NCBI GenBank assembly: GCA_031376305.1
Contig: JANMDM010000211.1
Span: forward strand, 1-24,097
Origin: TMP-24 sp031376305
GTDB lineage: Bacteria > Pseudomonadota > Alphaproteobacteria > Rhodobacterales > Rhodobacteraceae
DNA length: 24,097 nucleotides
Direction: 5' to 3'
Part shown: positions 1 through 7,292 of the stretch, piece after piece
Numbering within the stretch: position 1 is the first letter of the stretch
Layout of the letters: the number at the start of each line of letters is the position of its first letter
Made by a program: the position numbers and the translations under genes
The notes under the pieces: model-generated
Database searches by the model: none
What the model was told of the DNA's origin: nothing
Seen by the model: only the letters and a program-made list of their open reading frames with translations

Positions 1-1215
1 CTTGCCTGGCATGGCCTCTTCATCCGCCATCTGCTGCGCCGCCCTTCGGCGGATGAACTGGATGTGTTCGCCCCGGAATTCACCATTATCAACTGCCCGT
101 CGTTCAAGGCGGACCCGGCGCGGCATGGGTGCCGGTCGGAAACCGTGATCGCGCTGAACTTCGACAAAAAGCTGATTCTGATCGGCAACACGGCCTATGC
201 GGGCGAAAACAAGAAGTCGGTCTTTACACTGCTGAACTACATCTTGCCGGGGAAGGGCGTGATGGCCATGCATTGTTCGGCGAACCATGCAATCGATAAT
301 CCGAAGGATACGGCGGTGTTTTTCGGGCTGTCGGGCACCGGTAAAACCACCCTGTCTGCGGACCCCTCGCGCATTCTTATCGGTGATGATGAGCATGGCT
401 GGTCAAGCAAAGGCACCTTCAACTTCGAGGGGGGGTGTTACGCAAAAACAATCAACCTTAGCCGTGAAGCAGAGCCGGAGATTTACGCCACAACCGAAAA
501 ATTCGGCACCGTGATCGAGAACATGGTGTTTGATTCCGAAACCAAGGATCTTGATTTCGAAGATAGCAGCATCACCGCCAATACCCGCTGCGCCTATCCG
601 CTTGAGTATATCTCGAACGCCTCAGAAACCGCTTTGGGGGGGCATCCGGTCAATATCGTCATGCTGACCTGCGATGCGTTCGGCGTGCTGCCGCCCATCG
701 CCCGGATGACGCCAGCCCAGGCGATGTATCACTTCCTGTCGGGCTTTACCTCGAAAGTTGCCGGGACCGAGCAGGGTGTGACCGAACCGCAGCCGACATT
801 TTCCACCTGCTTCGGCGCGCCTTTCATGCCGCGCCGCCCCGAGATTTACGGCAAGCTGTTGCAAGAAAAAATCGCCAAGCATGGTGCGACCTGCTGGCTG
901 GTGAACACCGGCTGGACGGGGGGGGCTTATGGCACCGGCCGCCGGATGCCGATCAAGGCAACGCGCGCACTCCTGACGGCGGCACTTGATGGGTCGCTGA
1001 GCACTGCGAGGTTCCGCAAGGACACGAACTTCGGCTTTGAGGTGCCGGTTTCTGTGCCGGGAGTTGAAGATGCGTTGCTGGAGCCACGTCAGACCTGGGC
1101 GGATAAAGCCGCCTATGATGTGCAGGCGAAAAAGCTGGTGAACATGTTCGCCGACAATTTCGCGCAATATGTGCCGTTCATTGATGCAGACGTAAAGGCG
1201 GCGGCCATCGGCTGA
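1..1215 (+). CDS. pckA: Phosphoenolpyruvate carboxykinase (ATP), 5'-truncated by the window edge
   Basis: Catalyses oxaloacetate + ATP -> PEP + CO2 + ADP, the first committed gluconeogenic step in the cytosol. The frame is open from base 1 and gives 404 residues; the family is usually about 530, so roughly the first quarter lies outside the window. The first visible residues (LAWHGLFIRHLLRR) match a conserved internal stretch, not a start. The P-loop-like kinase-1a motif GLSGTGKTTLSAD (around base 327) and the kinase-2/metal motif IGDDEHGW (around base 380) are both present, followed by the family-typical FEGGCYAKTINL and TGWTGGAYGTGRRM. All visible motifs look intact. The gene ends in TGA and is followed 15 bp later by a strong hairpin. 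It converges with the TSUP permease gene. Confidence 0.97.
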   Translation, partial: LAWHGLFIRHLLRRPSADELDVFAPEFTIINCPSFKADPARHGCRSETVIALNFDKKLILIGNTAYAGENKKSVFTLLNYILPGKGVMAMHCSANHAIDNPKDTAVFFGLSGTGKTTLSADPSRILIGDDEHGWSSKGTFNFEGGCYAKTINLSREAEPEIYATTEKFGTVIENMVFDSETKDLDFEDSSITANTRCAYPLEYISNASETALGGHPVNIVMLTCDAFGVLPPIARMTPAQAMYHFLSGFTSKVAGTEQGVTEPQPTFSTCFGAPFMPRRPEIYGKLLQEKIAKHGATCWLVNTGWTGGAYGTGRRMPIKATRALLTAALDGSLSTARFRKDTNFGFEVPVSVPGVEDALLEPRQTWADKAAYDVQAKKLVNMFADNFAQYVPFIDADVKAAAIG

Positions 1216-1229
1216 TTTTTGGGGCAAGG

Positions 1230-1280
1230 CTGGGGGCTGTCTGCCCCCAGACCCCCGAGAGTAGTTTCGCAAAGAAAAAG
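1230..1280 (+). repeat. Intergenic hairpin plus tail (dispersed element copy A); probable pckA terminator
   Basis: A perfect 8-bp stem (CTGGGGGC, 1230-1237, with GCCCCCAG, 1243-1250) encloses the loop TGTCT. It sits in the 72-bp gap between the convergent pckA and TSUP genes. The stem is followed by CCCCCGAGAGTAGTTTCGC and an AAAGAAAAAG tract. The 17-mer GGGGGCTGTCTGCCCCC and a close version of the tail recur between ispH and rnhA (15646-15733), and a variant lies upstream of recO. There is no long U-run, so terminator function rests on stem strength and position. Confidence 0.7.
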
Positions 1281-1287
1281 CCGATGA

Positions 1288-2043
1288 TCAGTATGCGGCT
1301 TGTCTGAGCAGGTTGGCGCCGGTGAGGGCCAGCAAGATCAGTGTCCAGCGGCGAAAGCGGCGGGCATCCAGGCGGTCCTGCAGCGCGAGGCCGACGCGGC
1401 TGCCGATCAGGGCCGGGATGACCATCAAGGCCGATAACGGCAGTGTCCGGGCGTTGAGCACACCCGACGTCAGATGGGCAGCAAAGAGCGCCACCGAGCC
1501 GATCAGGAAGACCACGCCCTGGACCCGCAGCATTTCCTGTTTTTCCAGTTTAAGCGACAAGAGCAGCACCAGAAGCGGCGGCCCCCAGATGCCCGAGATC
1601 CCGCCGTAAAGCCCGCCAATGACCCCCAGGACCACCTCGACCTGGCGGCGATGCCCGATACGGATCGCCATGGTGCGCCCCGCCAGTTGCCACAGCGCGA
1701 AGGCAAGGATCGGGACGCCCAGAAGGCCAGCCATCAAGGGCTTGGAGAGGCCGGTCACAAATTGTGCGGAAAAAGCCAGAGCAAGGATGACAGCGATGAT
1801 ATGCAGGCGGAAGTCGTTGGCGCTGGCCAGTGCCGCGCTTGGGCCCTGGCGGAAGGCTTGCGCAATATTTGTGGCGAATGTCGGCAAGATCAGCAGTGCC
1901 AGCGCCGTGGGACCGGGCAGGAACAGGGTGAAAGCGGACATCATGATCATTGGCATGGCAAAGCCCACGGCGCCTTTCACGAAACCCGCAAACAGCGTGA
2001 CAGCCACCGCGAGCGCGACCAGGCTGGGGTCTTGACCAAACAT
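1288..2043 (-). CDS. Sulfite exporter TauE/SafE (TSUP) family membrane permease
   Basis: A 251-residue, almost wholly hydrophobic protein with about eight predicted membrane segments in two halves. The N-terminal stretch FAGFVKGAVGFAMPMIMM (residues 19-36) is the family-typical glycine-rich first-helix signature of TauE/SafE (TSUP) transporters. These move sulfur oxyanions or organic anions across the inner membrane; the substrate here cannot be told from sequence. The ATG at 2043 follows an AGGAG ribosome site (revcomp of 2044-2060 reads GAAGGAGAACCC before the start). The gene is transcribed away from the acyl-CoA dehydrogenase gene and converges on pckA. Length is normal for the family. 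Confidence 0.88.
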   Translation of the reverse strand: MFGQDPSLVALAVAVTLFAGFVKGAVGFAMPMIMMSAFTLFLPGPTALALLILPTFATNIAQAFRQGPSAALASANDFRLHIIAVILALAFSAQFVTGLSKPLMAGLLGVPILAFALWQLAGRTMAIRIGHRRQVEVVLGVIGGLYGGISGIWGPPLLVLLLSLKLEKQEMLRVQGVVFLIGSVALFAAHLTSGVLNARTLPLSALMVIPALIGSRVGLALQDRLDARRFRRWTLILLALTGANLLRQAAY

Positions 2044-2226
2044 GGGTTCTCCTTCTCTGGCGGGCTATATAGGGTTTGGCGGATGTATTGCAGCCTAAAA
2101 CCATCGCGACACTTTCCTGCGAATGGGCGCTTCATGGAGAATTATTATTGCGCTGCGAGTGCGAAATGAATATCCACAGTGCAACTGCAGAAACAGGGCC
2201 GATTCAGGGCGCATGACGGGGTTCAA
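2044..2226. promoter_or_regulatory. Divergent promoter region between the TSUP gene and mcd
   Basis: This 183-bp gap must hold both promoters. On the plus strand TATTAT (2143-2148) is a reasonable -10 box for the dehydrogenase gene, but no good -35 lies 16-18 bp upstream. On the minus strand TATATA (2064-2069) is possible but lies only about 20 bp from the start codon. The stretch 2149-2168 holds imperfect inverted TTGC / GCGAA half-sites (TTGCGCTGCGAGTGCGAAAT). That recalls the TTTGC-type palindromes bound by short-chain acyl-CoA regulators in related bacteria, but the match is weak and is inference only. Confidence 0.3.
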
Positions 2227-3879
2227 ATGGCTAAATCCGTGCTTCTTTCCGACCTTCTGAGCCTGACGCAGGCGTCGCTTCCCCAGGTTGAGGGGCTTTT
2301 GTCAGGGGCAGTGGGGGCCGTGAAGGCGCGGGTAAGCAGCAACGGGCGCGTTTCGGCGGCGGCCCTGGAGGAACATCAGTTTGCGGCCCACGCGCTGTCC
2401 TGGCTTGCGACTTATGTCGAGGCTCTGCGTCAGTTACAGGCCTGGGCCGCGCGGCTGGCAGCCGAAGACCGCCTCGGGGAAATGGAAGCGCTGATTTTGC
2501 AGATCGGCTTTGGCGAATATCTGCAGCAGATCCAGGGCGGCATCGCGATGAGCCAGATCGAGGTGGCACGGCTGCGGGACATGGATCAACACTGGCAGCC
2601 AGATGGGCCGGCAGCTGCCCTGATCGTCGGCGGCAATACCCCCGCCGCCCGCACGCGGCTGGTCGCACTGATGCGCGACAACCATGGGCGCGCGACCTTC
2701 GGTGCCAGCGGTCTTGATGACGAGCTGGAGATGATCCGCGATCAGTTCCGCCGCTTCGCCGATGAGCGGGTGCTACCCCATGCGCATGGCTGGCATCTGC
2801 GCGACCAGCTGATCCCGATGGAAATCATCACGGAGCTGGCCGGTTTGGGGGTCTTTGGCCTGACCATCCCTGAAGAGTTCGGCGGGCTGGGGCTGTCCAA
2901 AGCCTCGATGGTGGTGGTCTCGGAAGAGCTCTCGCGGGGTTACATCGGCGTCGGCTCGCTGGGGACCCGCTCCGAGATCGCCGCCGAGCTGATCTTGTGC
3001 GGTGGCACGGCCGCGCAAAAGGCGGACTGGTTGCCGAAACTGGCCAGTGGGGAAATCCTGCCGACGGCGGTGTTTACCGAACCCGGCACCGGGTCTGACC
3101 TTGGGGCTTTGCGAACCCGTGCGGTCAGGGATGGTGATGACTGGAAGGTGACCGGTAACAAGACCTGGATCACCCATGCCGCGCGCACCCATGTGATGAC
3201 GCTTCTGGCGCGAACCGATCCGGAGACGACCGATTACCGCGGCCTGTCAATGTTTCTGGCCGAAAAGATCCCCGGCACCGATGCCACCCCCTTCCCAACC
3301 CCCGGTATGACCGGCGGAGAGATTGAGGTACTGGGTTACCGGGGCATGAAGGAGTATGAGCTGGCCTTTGACGGCTTTGCAGTCAATGGCGAAAACCTTT
3401 TGGGCGGCGTGCCGGGGCAGGGGTTCAAGCAGCTGATGCAGACCTTTGAATCAGCGCGTATCCAGACTGCCGCACGCGCCATCGGGGTTGCGCAATCGGC
3501 ACTGGAAATGGGGATGAAATACGCCGAGGAGCGTAAGCAGTTTGGAAAAGCGCTGATTGAATTTCCGCGGGTGTCGGGAAAGTTGGCTATGATGGCGGTC
3601 GAAATCATGATCGCCCGACAGCTGACCTATTTCAGTGCCTGGCAGAAGGACCATGACAAACGTTGCGATCTGGAAGCCGGGATGGCCAAGCTGTTGGGCG
3701 CCCGTGTCGCTTGGTCGGCGGCCGACAATGCCTTGCAGATCCATGGGGGTAACGGCTTTGCGCTGGAGTATCCCGTGAGCCGCATCCTTTGTGACGCCCG
3801 TATCCTCAACATCTTTGAAGGGGCTGCCGAAATTCAGGCGCAGGTCATCGCGCGGCGGCTTTTGGACAGCGTCGCCTAA
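2227..3879 (+). CDS. mcd: Acyl-CoA dehydrogenase with long N-terminal extension, probable (2S)-methylsuccinyl-CoA dehydrogenase
   Basis: A 550-residue flavoprotein of the acyl-CoA dehydrogenase family. A helical N-terminal extension of about 150 residues (ending near DNHGRATFG) precedes a normal ACAD core of about 390. Core signatures are AVFTEPGTGSDLGAL and LQIHGGNGFALEYPVSR. The Glu in NIFEGAAEIQ near the C terminus sits where MCAD-type enzymes carry the catalytic base. This extension is characteristic of (2S)-methylsuccinyl-CoA dehydrogenase, which oxidises methylsuccinyl-CoA to mesaconyl-CoA in the ethylmalonyl-CoA pathway of acetate assimilation in Rhodobacteraceae; the specific substrate is therefore an inference. 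I chose ATG 2227 (MAKSVLLSDLL) over a GTG at 2179 because family similarity appears to begin there; the ribosome site (GGGG) is weak. Its TAA overlaps the MFS gene's TAG by 4 bp, tail to tail. Confidence 0.85.
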   Translation: MAKSVLLSDLLSLTQASLPQVEGLLSGAVGAVKARVSSNGRVSAAALEEHQFAAHALSWLATYVEALRQLQAWAARLAAEDRLGEMEALILQIGFGEYLQQIQGGIAMSQIEVARLRDMDQHWQPDGPAAALIVGGNTPAARTRLVALMRDNHGRATFGASGLDDELEMIRDQFRRFADERVLPHAHGWHLRDQLIPMEIITELAGLGVFGLTIPEEFGGLGLSKASMVVVSEELSRGYIGVGSLGTRSEIAAELILCGGTAAQKADWLPKLASGEILPTAVFTEPGTGSDLGALRTRAVRDGDDWKVTGNKTWITHAARTHVMTLLARTDPETTDYRGLSMFLAEKIPGTDATPFPTPGMTGGEIEVLGYRGMKEYELAFDGFAVNGENLLGGVPGQGFKQLMQTFESARIQTAARAIGVAQSALEMGMKYAEERKQFGKALIEFPRVSGKLAMMAVEIMIARQLTYFSAWQKDHDKRCDLEAGMAKLLGARVAWSAADNALQIHGGNGFALEYPVSRILCDARILNIFEGAAEIQAQVIARRLLDSVA

Positions 3880-5096
3880 TCCGTCAGGGCGCTGCTTGTG
3901 GCGCGCTTTTGCCCGAGCCTTGGGTGCAAATGTGCAGCCACCGCCCAAGCCGCCAGCATGCCGATGCCGGTGACCGCGAATATTGCCGGAAGTGGAGCAA
4001 CTTTCAGTACCAGCCAGGCAATCCCCGGCGAGACGATGCCGGAGACATCGCGAAAGCTGGAATAGACCGCCGACATCTCGGTCCGCTCAGAGGGTTTGAC
4101 CGACATCAGGAATGGTAAGCCAGCGCAAATGTCGAGAAGTATAAGTGAGACGGAACCGGACAGTAGAATGGCGATGGTGACCCAGGGCAGGGCGGAAAAG
4201 GCCGTGGCCAGAATGAAGCAGATGCCACAGCTGAGGAACCCGACGCGCACCGCATCGCGGACCGGGCGTTTGAGCACCCAGCGCAGCATCAGCGGGGCTG
4301 CGAACAGCCCCAGGTTCGCCATTGAAGTGGCAATGCCTCCGACGGTTTCCGGCAGCCCGCTTTCCACAGCATAAATGCCGACATAGACAATATAGACCCA
4401 CCAGCCGCAGGATCGGGTCAAAGCGAACAGCCAACCCGCAATCAGGCGCGGTTGAGAAAAGAAACGCCGCAGGAAGACCACGGGATTGGCCGAAGCCTTG
4501 CCCGCGCGCTGGATCACCCGCCCATTGCCGGGGTTCATCCACCAAAAGAGCGCCAGCATCAGGGCGGCAAAGGTTCCCGTCACCACGAATGGCGCGCCGG
4601 GCCAAAGCCCCAAAAGCCAGACCCCCAAAACCGGGCCAACTGTCCAGCCGATGCCGCCGTACAGCAGGCGCAGCGATTCCATCCGCGAGAATTCGCTCTT
4701 GGTCACCGTGTCCAGCACATAGGCGTTGAAGCAGACAAAGGCGGTGGCCGCAGCCATAGCATTGCACAAAAGCGCAACAGCGGTCATTTTTCCGCCGATA
4801 ATGCCAAGGATGGCCGCCAGAATGTAAAGCGATACGCCCCCCGAATAGACCCAGCTGCGCGGCAGGAAACGGATCAGTTGCGGGGCCATCATCACTGAGG
4901 CCAAAGACAGGACCCCCACCCCGAAATAAAAGCTCGACACCACGGCGGCATCGCCAAATGCGCGGTACATCAACAGCGGAAAGGCCGAAAGGAGCGTGCC
5001 ACGAACAACCGCCTCAATTCCGGCCAGCAGCGCCCAGCCTTCGACGCCGGGCACAAGGCTCCGGTCAAGACGGGCGGCAAAGTTCGTGAAGGTCAT
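3876..5096 (-). CDS. Major facilitator superfamily transporter
   Basis: A 406-residue integral membrane protein with about twelve hydrophobic segments, the size and pattern of an MFS secondary carrier. The conserved linker between the two six-helix halves is basic (GNGRVIQRAGKAS). The substrate is not recognisable; a drug- or sugar-efflux-like permease is possible. The open frame extends to an ATG at 5171, but ATG 5096 (MTFTNFAARLD) is preferred because it is preceded by a strong ribosome site (AGGAGT, eight bases before it) and because the upstream 25 residues look non-native. The gene lies 81 bp downstream of recO on the same strand and may be read as the last gene of that run. Its stop overlaps the mcd stop (CTAA, 3876-3879). 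Confidence 0.85.
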   Translation of the reverse strand: MTFTNFAARLDRSLVPGVEGWALLAGIEAVVRGTLLSAFPLLMYRAFGDAAVVSSFYFGVGVLSLASVMMAPQLIRFLPRSWVYSGGVSLYILAAILGIIGGKMTAVALLCNAMAAATAFVCFNAYVLDTVTKSEFSRMESLRLLYGGIGWTVGPVLGVWLLGLWPGAPFVVTGTFAALMLALFWWMNPGNGRVIQRAGKASANPVVFLRRFFSQPRLIAGWLFALTRSCGWWVYIVYVGIYAVESGLPETVGGIATSMANLGLFAAPLMLRWVLKRPVRDAVRVGFLSCGICFILATAFSALPWVTIAILLSGSVSLILLDICAGLPFLMSVKPSERTEMSAVYSSFRDVSGIVSPGIAWLVLKVAPLPAIFAVTGIGMLAAWAVAAHLHPRLGQKRATSSALTD

Positions 5097-5177
5097 GCAA
5101 GGACTCCTGCCCACAGCAATCGGGCGGCGCGGCTCTGCCGTCGCGACTGATTCCGACGCGGCTTGTCGCAATGCGGC

Positions 5178-5897
5178 TTAGCGCCGAGCCAAGAGCTGAA
5201 CAAAGCGTTGGCGGGCCTCGGGCAGCGGGCGATTGCCAAGGTTACGGGCCAGATGATGTTCAAGGAAATGGCCGGTGGTGCGCAAAGCCGCGCTCAGCTC
5301 GTTGGCATCGGCGGGACCCTGGCCCAGCAGGAACGCTGGCAGCGGCAGCAAGCGATCGGCCCATTCGCCCGCCGCCCCCCGCGATACGGCGCGCCCGGAT
5401 TTTGGGCTGACATAGGCCAAGTCATCGGCGGTTCCGGTTACGGCACAGGCCGACAGATCGAGCGCGTAGCCAAGGTCTTCCAACAGGGTTGCTTCCCAGC
5501 GAACATAGGTCAAAAGCCAGCCGGGTGTGGCCCCCAACGCGTCCAGCAGGCGGATACTGGTTTCGTATAGTGCCGGATGGGGGTCGCGTTCGGGTAAGGC
5601 AAAATGCAACAGCGCACAGATCGAATTCAGCGCCGAAAGTGCCAGCCGGTCGCCCAGAAGTGCACTGCGGGCGCGCAGCGGCTCAACGGTGAAAGCGCCA
5701 ATATGCGCATCCAGGCGTGCCCGCCAGCACAGATCAAGATGGGCGCCGGGTTGCAGAATCGGTGCAAGCCGCCGCCCCGCCCCGCCGCGCACCACACCCG
5801 CATGGCGGCCATGCGCGGCAGTAAAGACCTCGATGATGGCCGCACTCTCGCCGTGGCTGCGCACTGACAAAAGCGCCCCTTCATCCCGCCACTCCAT
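5178..5897 (-). CDS. recO: DNA repair protein RecO
   Basis: Recombination mediator that, with RecR, helps load RecA onto SSB-coated single-stranded DNA in the RecF pathway. The 239-residue protein begins MEWRDEGALLSVRSHGESAA, the RecO N-terminal OB-fold with its strand pattern of alternating hydrophobics and AAHGRHAGVVRGG. An alpha-helical domain follows (LHFALPERDPHPALYETSIRLLDAL, then VRWEATLLEDLGYALDLSAC). The zinc-finger cysteines known from some RecO proteins are not evident as a cluster, which is common in this group. ATG 5897 is preceded by AAAGGGGCAAG, a good ribosome site that belongs to the end of the intergenic fold-back element. This is the usual last member of the rnc-era-recO block. 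Confidence 0.93.
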   Translation of the reverse strand: MEWRDEGALLSVRSHGESAAIIEVFTAAHGRHAGVVRGGAGRRLAPILQPGAHLDLCWRARLDAHIGAFTVEPLRARSALLGDRLALSALNSICALLHFALPERDPHPALYETSIRLLDALGATPGWLLTYVRWEATLLEDLGYALDLSACAVTGTADDLAYVSPKSGRAVSRGAAGEWADRLLPLPAFLLGQGPADANELSAALRTTGHFLEHHLARNLGNRPLPEARQRFVQLLARR

Positions 5898-5907
5898 GTC
5901 TTGCCCC

Positions 5908-6017
5908 TTTCATCTTCGCGCAAATATCCCCGGCGGAGCCATTGAAGTCCAGCGGCGCTGGTGGGGGCTCCGCCCCCGTCCTGCAGACTCCCCCGGGATA
6001 TTTTTGCAAAGATGAAG
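5908..6017. repeat. Compound inverted-repeat element (copy C) between the DUF1491 gene and recO
   Basis: A nested fold-back fills the gap. The outer arms 5911-5933 and 5991-6013 are imperfect inverted copies (minus-strand reading CCGGGGATATTTGCGCGAAGATG against CCCGGGATATTTTTGCAAAGATG). Inside lie GGCGGAGCC (5932-5940) and its perfect complement GGCTCCGCC (5966-5974), and at the tip CCAGC/GCTGG (5949-5953/5957-5961). A competing local hairpin GGGGGC-TCC-GCCCCC occupies 5963-5977. The tail after it (from 5990) resembles the tails of copies A and B. The element is transcribed within the era-recO run, and its right end on the minus strand supplies the recO ribosome site. Confidence 0.75.
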
Positions 6018-6022
6018 CCGGG

Positions 6023-6358
6023 TCAGGTGGAAAGTCCGTCTTCGTCAAGAAGGGTCTTGCCACTGCGATTTTCAATTTCGATGACCCAGAGGTCGGGGTC
6101 GTGGCGGCGCTGGCGGCTGATGGTGGCATCGACCTCAGGCTCCGGTCCCTCGGTCAAGATGACCCAGGCGCGGGTGCCGGTCATCAGGTTGAAGGACCGC
6201 TGGAAGACGCGGGCCTGACCATCAAGGGTGGCAAGCTTGACCAGCACCGCGCCCGCCGTTGGATCGCCCCTGGCGGTCACATAGGCGGGGATGTCCGCCA
6301 GCGCGCAGCGCCACAAGTAGGCGCGCACCCAGAAATCGGCGGTCAGCCTTTCGGTCAT
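6023..6358 (-). CDS. DUF1491 family protein
   Basis: A 111-residue protein of the DUF1491 family, found mainly in alphaproteobacteria and of unknown function. It starts MTERLTADFWVRAYLWRCAL and contains the conserved GDPTAGAVLVKL, QRSFN, GTRAWVILTEGPE and HDPDLWVIEIEN blocks. It has no signal peptide or membrane span and appears soluble. The open frame is longer upstream, but that stretch is antisense/shadow of era. ATG 6358 matches the family start; ATG 6379, which would overlap the era stop, is the alternative. The gene lies 10 bp after era, so it is almost certainly co-transcribed with it. The Gly-Asp-Pro-Thr-Ala-Gly block and the acidic C-terminal half are the only recognisable features. 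Confidence 0.85.
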   Translation of the reverse strand: MTERLTADFWVRAYLWRCALADIPAYVTARGDPTAGAVLVKLATLDGQARVFQRSFNLMTGTRAWVILTEGPEPEVDATISRQRRHDPDLWVIEIENRSGKTLLDEDGLST

Positions 6359-6368
6359 CGGCCGCGCG

Positions 6369-7292
6369 TCAGTTGCCATCCTTGAAATCGAGCCCCATTT
6401 CCGAATAGCGTTCCTTTTCCTCAAGCCAGTTCGGGCGTACCTTGACTTGCAGGAACAGATGCACTTCGCGGCCGAGGAATTCCATGATCTCGGCCCGCGC
6501 GGCTTGCCCGATGGCTTTGATTGTCTCGCCGTGGTGCCCCAGAATGATACCCTTATGGCCGTCCCGGGCGACATAGATCAGTTGATCAATCCGCGCCGAT
6601 CCGTCCTTGCGGTCTTCCCAGTTCTCGGTCTCGACGGTCAGTTGGTAGGGAATTTCCTCATGCAGGCGCAGGGTCAGCTTTTCGCGGGTGATCTCGGCGG
6701 CGATCATCCGCATCGGCAGGTCGGCGATCTGATCTTCGGGGTAAAACCATGGGCCCGCGGGAACCTGCCCGGCCAGCCATTCGCGCAAATCGGTCACGCC
6801 ATAGCCTTTTTCGGCGGAAATCATGAAGGTGCGCGTAAAGGCAAAAGCCTCGTTCATTCTGGCGGAAAGGGCCAGCAGCTCTTCGGCCTTCACGCGGTCG
6901 ATCTTGTTGATGGCCAGCGCCACGCCGTGGCCGTCGCCGAACCGTTCCTTGAGCGAGCCGAGGATCGATTTCACCCCTTCGGTCATGCCGCGATGCGCCT
7001 CGATCAGCAGAACCACGACATCGGCATCCGACGCGCCCCCCCAGGCGGCGGCGACCATTGCCCGGTCAAGGCGGCGGCGGGGGCGAAACAGGCCCGGCGT
7101 ATCGACGAAGACGATTTGTGCGGAGCCTTCCATGGCAATGCCGCGGATCCGCGCCCGTGTGGTCTGCAGCGGGTGGGTGACGATCGAGACCTTGGCCCCC
7201 ACCATCCGGTTCAGCAGGGTTGACTTGCCAGCGTTCGGCTCGCCAATCAGCGCGACGAAACCCGCGCGGGTTTGTGCTTCGGCCTCAGCCAT
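6369..7292 (-). CDS. era: GTPase Era
   Basis: Essential Ras-like GTPase that binds the 3' end of 16S rRNA and helps 30S subunit maturation. The 307-residue protein has P-loop GEPNAGKST (17-25), switch region TTRARIRG (44-51), DTPG (64-67), NKID (129-132) and SAEKG, followed by a C-terminal KH RNA-binding domain with GHKGIILGHHGETIKAIG. Start ATG 7292 (MAEAEAQTRAGFVAL) lies inside the 3' end of rnc, giving an 8-bp overlap, with GGAG about eight bases upstream; this indicates translational coupling with rnc. The longer open frame upstream to 7379 reads back through rnc and is rejected. The rnc-era pairing is the widely conserved order. Confidence 0.97.
   Translation of the reverse strand: MAEAEAQTRAGFVALIGEPNAGKSTLLNRMVGAKVSIVTHPLQTTRARIRGIAMEGSAQIVFVDTPGLFRPRRRLDRAMVAAAWGGASDADVVVLLIEAHRGMTEGVKSILGSLKERFGDGHGVALAINKIDRVKAEELLALSARMNEAFAFTRTFMISAEKGYGVTDLREWLAGQVPAGPWFYPEDQIADLPMRMIAAEITREKLTLRLHEEIPYQLTVETENWEDRKDGSARIDQLIYVARDGHKGIILGHHGETIKAIGQAARAEIMEFLGREVHLFLQVKVRPNWLEEKERYSEMGLDFKDGN

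Noticed and set aside
622..1272. Long antisense open frame (216 codons) opposite pckA
   Set aside because: It is a mirror of a highly conserved coding frame in GC-rich DNA, has no recognisable domain and no credible ribosome site.
1474..2169. 231-codon plus-strand open frame opposite the TSUP gene
   Set aside because: Its composition (Gln/Arg/His-rich, low hydrophobicity) is typical of antisense translation of a membrane-protein gene; no family resemblance.
2179..2226. GTG 2179 as the mcd start, adding 16 residues
   Set aside because: The extra residues (QLQKQGRFRAHDGVQ) do not look like the family start, and the ATG at 2227 begins the conserved region. The ribosome site is weak for both, so it is not excluded.
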